Source of the DNA: Caldilinea sp.
GTDB lineage: Bacteria > Chloroflexota > Anaerolineae > Caldilineales > Caldilineaceae
Length of the DNA: 7,747 nt
Assembly (NCBI GenBank): GCA_026389955.1
Contig: JAPLGY010000519.1
Span: 1-7,747, forward strand
Direction of reading: 5' to 3'
Shown: positions 1 through 6,412 of the stretch, piece by piece
Layout: every line of letters starts with the position of its first letter
Position numbering within the stretch: position 1 is the first letter of the stretch
The notes under the pieces: model-generated
The model's input: only the letters and a program-made list of their open reading frames with translations
Database searches by the model: none
Told to the model about the DNA's origin: nothing
Translations under genes and position numbers: made by a program

Positions 1-1092
1 GGGACCCAGCGCAGCCAGCAGATGGTGGTACTCCCGTTGAACCCGCCGACTTGCGCTGCCGGTCTCGAAGAGTTCGCCGAGCAGCTCGGGCAGAGGGACC
101 AGGCGGGCAAATGGGTGCGGACGCGGGGGGCATTCGCCGTCCCCGCGGTCGGCCAGGCTCTCGACACGGTGCAAAACACCGACGGTCACCTCTTTGCCAC
201 AGACCGGGCAGCGCCCGGCATGGGCCCGGGTGACCGCCGGCTCCCAACGGATCCCGCAGCTGCGGTGGCCGTCGATGTGGTACTTGCCTTCTTCAGGGAA
301 GAATTCTATCGTGCCCTGAAAGGCAGCCGGGTCGCCGCTGTGCAGAGCCGAGAAAAGCGCGTCGTAGCTCAGCGCACAGTTGAACAACGTCGCCTCACGG
401 CCAAGTTTCTGAGGCGAATGCGCGTCAGAACTGGAGACCAACGTATAGCGGTCGAGGCCGGAGACACGCCAGTTCATCGGCGGGTCAGAAGAGAGCCCGG
501 TCTCAAGCGCAAAGATGTAAGGCGTCAGATCGCCGAAACACGCTTCGACCGAGTCGAACCCAGACATCGAGCCGAGCAGCGCAAACCAAGGCGTCCAGAT
601 ATGGGCCGGGATCAAGTGGCAGCGTTCGTCGACTTCCAGGGTGATCTCGAGCAGGTCGCGCGAGTCGAGCCCCAGAATCGGTCGGCCGTCCGATCGGATA
701 TTGCCGATGCGTTCGAGGCGGGTCTGCAGGCGCCCTACCGCGTCAAGATCCGGGGCAAAAAGCAGGTTGTGGACTTTGCGGGTTTTGCCGTGTCGTTTAT
801 AGATGTTGCTGATCTCACCGCCGAGCAGAAAGCGCACCTCCCCCCGACAGGCTGGCGGCACCTGGTCGGCGACCGCAGCGGCAAACTCGGCGCGCAAACA
901 AAAAAGACCCGGTTCGGCCGGGATCAGCTTCTGCTGGATCTCCGCCAGCCAGCCTGGGTGGGCAATGTCGCCGGTGGCCACCACCCCGATCCCCTTGAGC
1001 TGCGCCCATTTCCAAAGCTGCTCCAGCGTCAGATCTTTGCTGGTCGCTCGCGAATGGTAGGAGTGAATGTGCAGGTCGGCGATCAGCGTCAT
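1..1092 (-). CDS. Endonuclease Q-like PHP-domain DNA repair nuclease (3' end outside window)
   Basis: The 364 visible codons have no stop, so the C-terminus lies beyond base 1. The protein opens with the PHP metal motif DLHIH (residues 6-10), then HSRATSKD (13-20). EndoQ-family blocks follow in order: EISNIYKR (93-100), GRPILGLDSRDLLEI (136-150), IPAHIWTPWF (161-170), ALETGLSSDPPMNW (195-208), SSDAHSPQKLGRE (221-233), TIEFFPEEGKYH (261-272), then a zinc-ribbon-like part with C279 and CPVCG (295-299), and LHRVESLADR (307-316). EndoQ cuts DNA on the 5' side of deaminated bases (uracil, hypoxanthine, xanthine) and abasic sites. It is best known in archaea and occurs in some bacteria. The ATG at 1092 has GGAG five nt upstream and overlaps the stop of the regulator gene (ATGA), which suggests translational coupling. 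In some bacteria this domain is fused to or adjacent to a UvrD-type helicase, which could lie off the left edge. The family assignment is strong; activity is inferred. Confidence 0.9.
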   Translation of the reverse strand, partial: MTLIADLHIHSYHSRATSKDLTLEQLWKWAQLKGIGVVATGDIAHPGWLAEIQQKLIPAEPGLFCLRAEFAAAVADQVPPACRGEVRFLLGGEISNIYKRHGKTRKVHNLLFAPDLDAVGRLQTRLERIGNIRSDGRPILGLDSRDLLEITLEVDERCHLIPAHIWTPWFALLGSMSGFDSVEACFGDLTPYIFALETGLSSDPPMNWRVSGLDRYTLVSSSDAHSPQKLGREATLFNCALSYDALFSALHSGDPAAFQGTIEFFPEEGKYHIDGHRSCGIRWEPAVTRAHAGRCPVCGKEVTVGVLHRVESLADRGDGECPPRPHPFARLVPLPELLGELFETGSASRRVQREYHHLLAALGP

Positions 1093-2138
1093 GGCAGCTC
1101 CGGACGGTTACCGGGTCCACGGCAGGCGCCACACGATTCACGCACGATCAGTTCGCCGTAAACGACGCTCTTGACGGCGAGCTCGGGTTTGCCCTCGATG
1201 ATTCGGTGCAGCTTTTGCATGGCCAGCACCCCCATTTCATGTTTGGGAATGTGGTAGGTGGTGAGCGCAGGATAGGTGTAGACGCTGTCCGCCACATTGT
1301 CGATGCTGACCAGCGCCAGGTCCTGGGGGATCGCCAGGCCCGCCTCGCGGACGGCGCTGATCGCCCCAAAGGCGGTGCGGTCGCTGATGGCGACGACCGC
1401 CGTCGGTCTGTGGGGTTGATCGAGGATCGTTTTCATCTGCCAGTACCCTTTTTGAGGGTGTTTGGCAGTGGGCGCCGGCATCCAGCCCTCTGGCAGCGCC
1501 AAACCCGCTTCGGCAAGTGCAGCCAGACAGCCGCGCAGCCGGTCGACCAGGCTGCTGTACTTGGCTGGACCACGCAACACTGCGATCTCGCTGTGGCCAA
1601 GCGAAAGCAGATGGCGGGTGACGGTGTAGCCGGCAGTAAAGTTGTCGCCCAAAATGCTCGGCAGCCGATGCCCCTCGACATGATTTTCGATCAGCACCAG
1701 CGGAATGGCCGCATCTTCCAGCTGGACGACCATCTGCGGCGTGATGTCCCCGTCGTTGGCAACAATCAACCCGCTCACCTGCTCCGCCAAATCCGCGCGC
1801 AGCGTATCCAACCCTTCGGTCTCTCGGTCGTACATGTGGAGCAGCACCTGGTAGCCCAGCCGCTGCGCCTCGGTCTGGAACCCCCGGATCACATCGCCGT
1901 AGAAGATGTCGAGCAGCGCATGCATCGACCCTTGTTCGATCAGCAGCCCGATCGCGTTGGTCGAAGAGGGAGCTGCGGTAGAAAGAGACATTTCGTAGCC
2001 CAACTGGGCAGCCGCATCACGCACCCGTGAACGGGTCTGCCCGGAAATCCCGGGACGGTCGTTGAGAACCAGCGATACAGTCGAAAGAGATACCTCTGCG
2101 ATCGCAGCAATATCCCGCAAGGAAGGCCGTCTGCTCAA
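1089..2138 (-). CDS. LacI-family transcriptional regulator, likely repressor of the divergent ABC operon
   Basis: The N-terminus carries the LacI helix-turn-helix: SLRDIAAIAEVSLSTVSLVL, then TRSRVRDAAAQLGY, followed by a periplasmic-binding-protein-like effector domain (from about GLLIEQGSMHALLDIFYGDV to the C-terminus). Such proteins bind palindromic operators and release or bind DNA on sensing a sugar. There is no in-frame ATG before the helix-turn-helix. I chose TTG at 2138, which gives MSRRPSLRDIA (349 residues), the usual distance from start to helix-turn-helix in this family. TTG at 2171 would add 11 residues (360 in all), but it lies within a GC hairpin and lacks a clear Shine-Dalgarno sequence. 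The ribosome site for 2138 is also weak (GGA, eight nt away). The gene diverges from the ABC importer operon, which is its probable target, and ends in an ATGA overlap with the EndoQ-like gene. The effector is unknown; an oligosaccharide is an inference from context. Confidence 0.9.
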   Translation of the reverse strand: MSRRPSLRDIAAIAEVSLSTVSLVLNDRPGISGQTRSRVRDAAAQLGYEMSLSTAAPSSTNAIGLLIEQGSMHALLDIFYGDVIRGFQTEAQRLGYQVLLHMYDRETEGLDTLRADLAEQVSGLIVANDGDITPQMVVQLEDAAIPLVLIENHVEGHRLPSILGDNFTAGYTVTRHLLSLGHSEIAVLRGPAKYSSLVDRLRGCLAALAEAGLALPEGWMPAPTAKHPQKGYWQMKTILDQPHRPTAVVAISDRTAFGAISAVREAGLAIPQDLALVSIDNVADSVYTYPALTTYHIPKHEMGVLAMQKLHRIIEGKPELAVKSVVYGELIVRESCGACRGPGNRPELP

Positions 2139-2155
2139 AGGATCAATCCATTCGT

Positions 2156-2180
2156 AAAAATTGGGCGGCAACCCGCCGCC
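2156..2180 (-). promoter_or_regulatory. GC hairpin followed by U-run in the regulator leader
   Basis: Read on the minus strand, GGCGGC (2180-2175), loop GGGTT and GCCGCC (2169-2164) form a perfect 6-bp stem. The bases CAA and a run of five T (2160-2156) follow. The layout resembles a short intrinsic terminator lying 18 nt ahead of the preferred TTG start at 2138, so it could attenuate regulator expression. It also buries the alternative TTG at 2171 partly in the loop and stem. Function is not established; the U-run is short and separated from the stem by three bases. Confidence 0.35.
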
Positions 2181-2191
2181 GAATTAAAAAA

Positions 2192-2215
2192 ATTTTAATC
2201 CTATTTGATTAAAAT
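2192..2215. promoter_or_regulatory. Perfect 9-bp inverted repeat, candidate operator
   Basis: ATTTTAATC (2192-2200), a 6-bp spacer CTATTT, and GATTAAAAT (2207-2215) make a perfect dyad ending seven bases before the -35 box of the rightward promoter. Its position between two divergent genes suits a regulator-binding site acting on either promoter. Most LacI-family operators have a central CG and no long spacer, so this AT-rich site is not a textbook LacI operator. It could instead be an UP-like element or the site of another factor. Confidence 0.4.
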
Positions 2216-2221
2216 ACGGGG

Positions 2222-2250
2222 TTGACAATTTCAAAAAATTTTACTATAAT
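2222..2250 (+). promoter_or_regulatory. Consensus sigma-70-type promoter for the ABC operon
   Basis: TTGACA (2222-2227) and TATAAT (2245-2250) are both perfect consensus hexamers with an ideal 17-bp spacing. Transcription should start near 2257 and read rightward, giving a leader of about 228 nt before the binding-protein start. The promoter lies in a stretch (about 2181-2260) with only about 14 G/C in 80 bases, and A/T tracts upstream of -35 resemble an UP element. Such a strong promoter normally needs repression, which fits the divergent LacI-family gene. Confidence 0.85.
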
Positions 2251-2255
2251 TTTTT
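2233..2255. promoter_or_regulatory. Inverted repeat over the -10 box, possible repressor site
   Basis: AAAAAATT (2233-2240), a 7-bp spacer and AATTTTTT (2248-2255) form an 8-bp dyad that spans the -10 hexamer. A protein bound here would block RNA polymerase. Because both arms are simple A and T tracts in a very AT-rich stretch, chance symmetry is a real alternative. A second weak dyad, TTGA-N5-TCAA (2222-2234), overlaps the -35 box. Confidence 0.25.
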
Positions 2256-2257
2256 TA

Positions 2258-2484
2258 TTCCATTGAATCTATCAGGCATCCGCTCTATTGTGCCGCAATT
2301 CCGACAGAAAGACCAGTTGCCGTGTACGGTTTAGACACGCTTTGTCCGGTTGAGCCGTTGAGGGGGCAGGGGTGCGTCGAGTGGCTGGCCTTTCCAGCGG
2401 GAGCAAACGACCGGCATGTGTTTTACCGGCGATCCTCGCCGGCGCAACAACGTCAAAGTCCTTTTTTGTTGTTCAGGAGGCAAG
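2258..2484 (+). promoter_or_regulatory. Long 5' leader of the ABC operon with small hairpins and a strong ribosome site
   Basis: This leader of about 227 nt has no convincing gene. It holds a 5-bp stem CGTGT/ACACG (2321-2325 with 2335-2339), a 5-bp stem GCTGG/CCAGC (2384-2388 with 2394-2398) and a 7-bp stem CCGGCGA/TCGCCGG with a 3-nt loop (2426-2442). It also has the complementary pair AACAAC (2446-2451) and GTTGTT (2468-2473). The last pair closes immediately before the Shine-Dalgarno AGGAGG (2475-2480), which is four nt from the ATG at 2485. A run of six T (2462-2467) lies 20 nt after the 7-bp stem, too far for a standard terminator. I recognise no known riboswitch class. Confidence 0.5.
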
Positions 2485-4461
2485 ATGAAAGCGTACATTC
2501 TTTCAAGGCGTGAATTTCTGGCCCAGCTGGGTCTGGCAACAGCAGGCACGATGCTGGCGGCCTGTGCGGCCCCGGCTGCCCCAGCCACAGGGGGTGCCGC
2601 CCCGGCCGCCCCTGCAGAAGCAGTCGCTGATCGGGAGATTCGACCGGGCGTGATGCGCTCAGAGACGTTGATTCTGGAGAACCCAACGGGGAAGGTTGTG
2701 CCGGCAGACGACTTCAACCGCTGGCGGCCGGGAATTCAGAGCGCCTCGACAGGTCTGCAGCAGCTGGGGCTGGATGCACTCTGGTATATCGACCCGGATG
2801 CGGGGCTCGACGGGGTCTGGGACAATTCGTTGGCAGCCGAGAAACCGATCTACAACGAAGACTTCACACAGATGACCGTCAAGCTGCGCCAAGGAATCTA
2901 CTGGAGTGACGGGGTCGAATTTACGGCAGACGACCTGGTCTACACCGTAGAGACCCAGAAAAATACGCAGGGCATGGCCTACACCGGCCAGTTCAACAAG
3001 TATGTGGCCAGCGTTGAGAAGCCAGACCCCTACACAGTGGTGTTCAACCTGGCAGAACCCAACTCGCGTTTCCACGGCCTGTTTACGGTGCGGTGGAGCG
3101 CCTGCTTTATGATGCCCAAACACATTTTTGAGCAGCAGCCAGACCCGGTAGCCTTCACCTTCAACCCACCGCTCAGCCTCGGACCCTATGTGCTCAAAGA
3201 TTTTGACCCGCAGGGGGACTGGTATCTGTGGGAACGGCGCGAAGACTGGGATCGCACCTCGCTGGCCCGCTACGGGATGCCCGCTCCCAAGTTCGCTATG
3301 TACATCGCCCCTGGGCCGAGCGACAAGAAGGTGATGGCGCAGACCTCGGGTGAGCTGGATGTGATCCACGACATTGCCCCTGAAGGGATGATCACACTGG
3401 CACGCACCAACCCGACCTCCAAGGGCTGGTTCCCCTCCTTCCCATGGGCCCACCCCGACCCGACGCTGCCCTCTGTCATCTACAACAACGACAAGCCAGG
3501 GTTGAACAGCCGAGATGTGCGCTGGGCGTTGACCCTGGCGATCGACATCGTGCGTGTGGCGATGGCTTCCTACCGCGGGGCAGCAACGATCTCGGCGATC
3601 CATGTCCCCCCGACCGGCCTCTACCCAGGCTACTACTTTGATCCGATGCAGGAATGGCTGAATGCCTTCACGCTGGATCTGGGCGACGGTGCGTCGTACG
3701 CACCCTATGACCCGACAGCAGCCACCCGGATTGCCGATGCGGCGCGCGCCTCGCTGGGCGACCTGGTACCGACCGACGAGGCGGCGGTGCGCAAGGCGAT
3801 CGGCTACGGTTGGTGGAAGTATGACCTGGAGGCCGCCGAAAAGCTGATGCTCAAAGCAGGCTGCACGCGCGACTCCGCCGGCAAGTGGCTGCTGCCCGAC
3901 GGCCAGCCCTTCAAAATCGCCTTGATGGCAGAAGGGGAGACCCGCCCCATCATGAACCGGGGCGCAGCCATGGTGGTCGAAAATTGGGTCGAATTTGGCA
4001 TCGACGCGACCCTCGATGTGCGTGACAACGCCACACGCACCAAACTGGTGTTGCTGGGCGAGATGGACGCCGAGTTCGGCTGGACGATCGAGACCTGGGG
4101 CGGGCACCCCGACCTCTTCTTCTTCCTGGAATCCTGGCACTCCTCCTTTTACCGGCCAAGCGGCGAGAATGCTGTAGGACGCAACCGGATGCGCTGGCAA
4201 CACCCGGATCTGGACCCGATCATCGAGGCGATCCAGCGGCTGGATTTCGATGACCCCAAGGGGATCGAACTGGGGCTGGAGTTCATCAAGCTGGCTGCGA
4301 CCGAAATGCCCATTACGCCGATCATGTCGTACAATGTCTTCTCCGTCTGCGATGAAACTTATTGGGAAGGGTTCCCCACTTCGGAAGATCCGTACACCAA
4401 CCCGGTGGCCAACTGGGCCAACACCAAGTACATGTATGTGAAAATCCGACCCAAAGCGTGA
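2485..4461 (+). CDS. Family-5 extracellular solute-binding lipoprotein of an ABC importer
   Basis: This 658-residue protein captures substrate outside the membrane for the importer encoded downstream. It begins with a twin-arginine-type signal, SRREFL (7-12), a hydrophobic stretch and the lipobox LAAC (Cys27), then an Ala/Pro-rich linker to about residue 46. It should therefore be a membrane-anchored lipoprotein, probably Tat-exported. The family-5 (SBP_bac_5) hallmark LRQGIYWSDGVEFTADDLVY spans 134-153. Later family blocks are YNNDKPGLNSRDVRWALTLA (333-352) and DLEAAEKLMLKAG (447-459). DppA and OppA are about 510-520 residues as mature proteins. The extra length and many Trp/Tyr/Phe residues are closer to the oligosaccharide-binding members known in Thermotoga. 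The ATG at 2485 has AGGAGG four nt upstream; an in-frame ATG at 2416 would bury the signal peptide behind 23 polar residues and is rejected. A sugar substrate is an inference from length and the LacI neighbour; peptides remain possible. Confidence 0.92.
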   Translation: MKAYILSRREFLAQLGLATAGTMLAACAAPAAPATGGAAPAAPAEAVADREIRPGVMRSETLILENPTGKVVPADDFNRWRPGIQSASTGLQQLGLDALWYIDPDAGLDGVWDNSLAAEKPIYNEDFTQMTVKLRQGIYWSDGVEFTADDLVYTVETQKNTQGMAYTGQFNKYVASVEKPDPYTVVFNLAEPNSRFHGLFTVRWSACFMMPKHIFEQQPDPVAFTFNPPLSLGPYVLKDFDPQGDWYLWERREDWDRTSLARYGMPAPKFAMYIAPGPSDKKVMAQTSGELDVIHDIAPEGMITLARTNPTSKGWFPSFPWAHPDPTLPSVIYNNDKPGLNSRDVRWALTLAIDIVRVAMASYRGAATISAIHVPPTGLYPGYYFDPMQEWLNAFTLDLGDGASYAPYDPTAATRIADAARASLGDLVPTDEAAVRKAIGYGWWKYDLEAAEKLMLKAGCTRDSAGKWLLPDGQPFKIALMAEGETRPIMNRGAAMVVENWVEFGIDATLDVRDNATRTKLVLLGEMDAEFGWTIETWGGHPDLFFFLESWHSSFYRPSGENAVGRNRMRWQHPDLDPIIEAIQRLDFDDPKGIELGLEFIKLAATEMPITPIMSYNVFSVCDETYWEGFPTSEDPYTNPVANWANTKYMYVKIRPKA

Positions 4462-4474
4462 TCTCTCCTCTCTT

Positions 4475-4510
4475 TGCGGCCGGCCAGAGTGCTCTGTCTG
4501 GCCGGCCGCA
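4475..4510 (+). promoter_or_regulatory. Perfect 14-bp stem-loop between binding-protein and permease genes
   Basis: TGCGGCCGGCCAGA (4475-4488), an 8-nt loop GTGCTCTG, and TCTGGCCGGCCGCA (4497-4510) form a perfect and very GC-rich hairpin. It starts 13 nt after the binding-protein stop codon and ends 20 nt before the permease start. No U-run follows, so it is not a normal intrinsic terminator. Hairpins in this position are known in binding-protein operons (for example malE-malF) to protect the upstream message from 3' exonucleases and so raise binding protein above permease. That role is inferred here. Confidence 0.75.
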
Positions 4511-4530
4511 GGCCAGGGAAAGGACCTGCA

Positions 4531-5541
4531 GTGCGCAAATTTGTCCTGAGCTACTTGATCCCGCGCATCGGCCAGTATTTTCTGGTGATCTTTCTGGGGG
4601 TCACTTTGACCTTTGTCATCCCGCGGCTTTCACCCAACGACCCGGTCGAACAGCAGGTGAGCCAGCTGATGATGAGTGGGTCACAGGTCAGCCCGGAAGC
4701 CATCGAACACATGCGCGTGGCGTTGACGGAGATGTACGGGCTTGCGGGCAGCCCGTGGGAGCAGTACTGGGCCTTCTGGGGACGGCTGCTGCGCGGCGAC
4801 CTGGGCCCTTCCCTCTCCTCCTTTCCGACGCCGGTGAACCAGCTGCTGGCGACAGCGATGCCCTGGACCTTTGGGCTGTTGATCCCGTCGATCGTCATTT
4901 CCTGGGTGGTCGGCAACATTCTGGGGGCGATCGCCAGCTACTACGAAAACAACCGGGTGATCCAGGTCGTCGATGTGGTGAGCCAGGCCGTGCGTCCCAT
5001 CCCCTATTACATCATGGCCTTGGTGCTGCTGGCCGTCTTCTCCTACTGGATCCCCATCTTTCCCTTCAGCGGGGCGTACCCCCCCGGCACGCGCGTGGAG
5101 TTCAGCCTGAGTTTTGTGCTGACAGTGCTCTACCACTCGCTGCTGCCGCTGCTCAGCCTGGTGCTGATCGGGATCGGCGGATGGTTCATCGGCATGAAGT
5201 CGCTCACCTCCAACATCATTGCCGAGGACTATGTGGTCTACGCCGAAAACACCGGGTTGCCACGCCGCCAGATCCTGACCCAATACATCATGCGCAACGC
5301 CATGCTGCCCCAGATCACCGGGCTGGCCTTGCAGCTGGGCATGCTCTTCAGCGGTGCCTTGATTATGGAAGTCGTCTTTGGCTATCCGGGAATGGGCACG
5401 CTGACCTTTCAGGCGGTGATGGCCAACGACTACACGCTGATCATGGGCATCACGCTGCTCTCGATCGTAGGCGTCGCCACAACCGTGCTGATCCTCGACC
5501 TCATCTATCCGCTCTTTGACCCGCGGGTACGTATCCAGTGA
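4531..5541 (+). CDS. ABC importer permease, DppB/OppB type
   Basis: This 336-residue inner-membrane protein forms half of the translocation channel with the next gene product. Hydrophobic segments lie near 12-31, 112-136, 156-172, 199-221, 263-285 and 303-325, giving the six spans of DppB-type subunits, with the large external loop after span 1 typical of the family. The cytoplasmic coupling (EAA) loop is at 233-262 and includes [17 protein letters not shown] (233-249) and MRNAMLPQI (254-262), which contacts the ATPases. The C-terminus [13 protein letters not shown] is the usual family ending (DP-R). I chose the GTG at 4531, with AAGGA about seven nt upstream, giving [16 protein letters not shown] longer frame from 4474 would read through the hairpin and add 19 polar residues without a ribosome site. 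The stop is followed 10 nt later by the partner permease. Confidence 0.93.
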   Translation: MRKFVLSYLIPRIGQYFLVIFLGVTLTFVIPRLSPNDPVEQQVSQLMMSGSQVSPEAIEHMRVALTEMYGLAGSPWEQYWAFWGRLLRGDLGPSLSSFPTPVNQLLATAMPWTFGLLIPSIVISWVVGNILGAIASYYENNRVIQVVDVVSQAVRPIPYYIMALVLLAVFSYWIPIFPFSGAYPPGTRVEFSLSFVLTVLYHSLLPLLSLVLIGIGGWFIGMKSLTSNIIAEDYVVYAENTGLPRRQILTQYIMRNAMLPQITGLALQLGMLFSGALIMEVVFGYPGMGTLTFQAVMANDYTLIMGITLLSIVGVATTVLILDLIYPLFDPRVRIQ

Positions 5542-5551
5542 AGTGAGACCT

Positions 5552-6409
5552 ATGCTGAACGTTCTCCGTGATTTACTCAAATACGACGGCCGCTTTCGTG
5601 TGGCTGCCCTGTTTCTGCTGCTGACCCTGCTGTTGGCCGCACTGTCGTGGATCTCCCCACAGCCGCCCAACAAAACCTATCTCGTCCCCCCCGATGTGGC
5701 ACCCTCCCTGGCCTACCCTTTCGGCACCAATTCGCGCGGGCAGGATCTGTTGTGGTGGATGGCCTTTGCCGTACGCAATTCGCTCATGCTGGGGGTCATC
5801 ACGGCAATCGTCTCACGGGTGATCGCCATTTTCGTCGGGATGATTGCCGGGTACCGCGGCGGCACGATCGACCGTTTGTTGATGTCCCTCAACGACAGTT
5901 TTGTGGTGTTGCCTGTGTTGCCGATCTTGATCCTGCTCAGCTTTCTGCTGCAAGGCCAGCTGAGCCTGGTGGCGCTGGCACTGCTCCTGGGGCTCTTTGG
6001 CTGGCCGTGGGATGCACGCCTGATCCGAGCACAGGTTCTGAGCCTCAAAGAGCGCTCCTTCACACGCACCGCAGTCTACTCGGGCACAGCCCCCCTGCAG
6101 CTGACCCTGCGCGAACATCTGCCTTTTGTGCTGCCGGTCGTCTTTGCCACCACGATCAACAACATGCTCTGGTCGATCGGGATGGAAGTGACGCTGAGCG
6201 TGCTGGGGCTGGCCGACGTGACCGTGCCGACGATCGGCACGACGATCTTCTGGGCCAACCAGCACCAGGCCTTGGTCGCCGGCATCTGGTGGTGGTTGGC
6301 AGCCCCCATCTTGGTGGCAGTGGTCCTGTTTCTGGGGCTCTACCTGCTTTTCTCCAGCGTCAACGAGTTTATCGACCCGCGGACGCGTCTTCGACGGATC
6401 GGAGCGTAG
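5552..6409 (+). CDS. ABC importer permease, DppC/OppC type
   Basis: This 285-residue protein is the second channel subunit. An N-terminal span (about 16-35) precedes an external stretch with the DppC hallmark [16 protein letters not shown] (55-70; the family usually reads H-GTD-GRD). Further spans lie near 77-99, 117-134, 137-152, 191-216 and 243-268. The EAA coupling loop is at about 167-197, with [20 protein letters not shown] (169-188); Gly178 is the conserved glycine. The ending [10 protein letters not shown] (272-281) is typical. The ATG at 5552 has only a weak ribosome site (GTGAGA), so coupling to the upstream gene 10 nt away is likely. In-frame GTG at 5543 is an alternative start three codons earlier. 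Length is slightly below E. coli DppC (300 residues) but no core segment appears missing. Confidence 0.92.
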   Translation: MLNVLRDLLKYDGRFRVAALFLLLTLLLAALSWISPQPPNKTYLVPPDVAPSLAYPFGTNSRGQDLLWWMAFAVRNSLMLGVITAIVSRVIAIFVGMIAGYRGGTIDRLLMSLNDSFVVLPVLPILILLSFLLQGQLSLVALALLLGLFGWPWDARLIRAQVLSLKERSFTRTAVYSGTAPLQLTLREHLPFVLPVVFATTINNMLWSIGMEVTLSVLGLADVTVPTIGTTIFWANQHQALVAGIWWWLAAPILVAVVLFLGLYLLFSSVNEFIDPRTRLRRIGA

Positions 6410-6412
6410 CCT

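Noticed and set aside
22..1161. Long open frame on the plus strand opposite the EndoQ-like gene
   Set aside because: It is antisense to a protein with clear family motifs; its translation is rich in Arg/Gln/Val, lacks recognisable domains, and reflects GC-rich third positions.
2233..2275. Leftward promoter for the regulator with -10 TATAGT on the minus strand (2249-2244)
   Set aside because: The -10 is a fair match, but the hexamer 17 bp upstream matches TTGACA poorly and the box mostly mirrors the rightward TATAAT; not strong enough to list as a feature.
2416..2484. Upstream in-frame ATG for the binding protein
   Set aside because: It has no good ribosome site and would put 23 polar residues before the signal peptide; ATG 2485 has AGGAGG and directly starts a Tat/lipoprotein signal.
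2659..4203. 514-codon open frame on the minus strand opposite the binding-protein gene
   Set aside because: The plus-strand gene has a signal peptide, lipobox and family motifs; the antisense frame shows no domain and no ribosome site.
4475..4510. Intrinsic terminator after the binding-protein gene
   Set aside because: The stem is strong but no U-run follows on either strand, and the operon clearly continues with the permease genes.
4362..5519. 385-codon plus-strand frame overlapping the DppB-like gene
   Set aside because: It reads an out-of-frame version of a clear membrane permease and contains no membrane spans or domain of its own.
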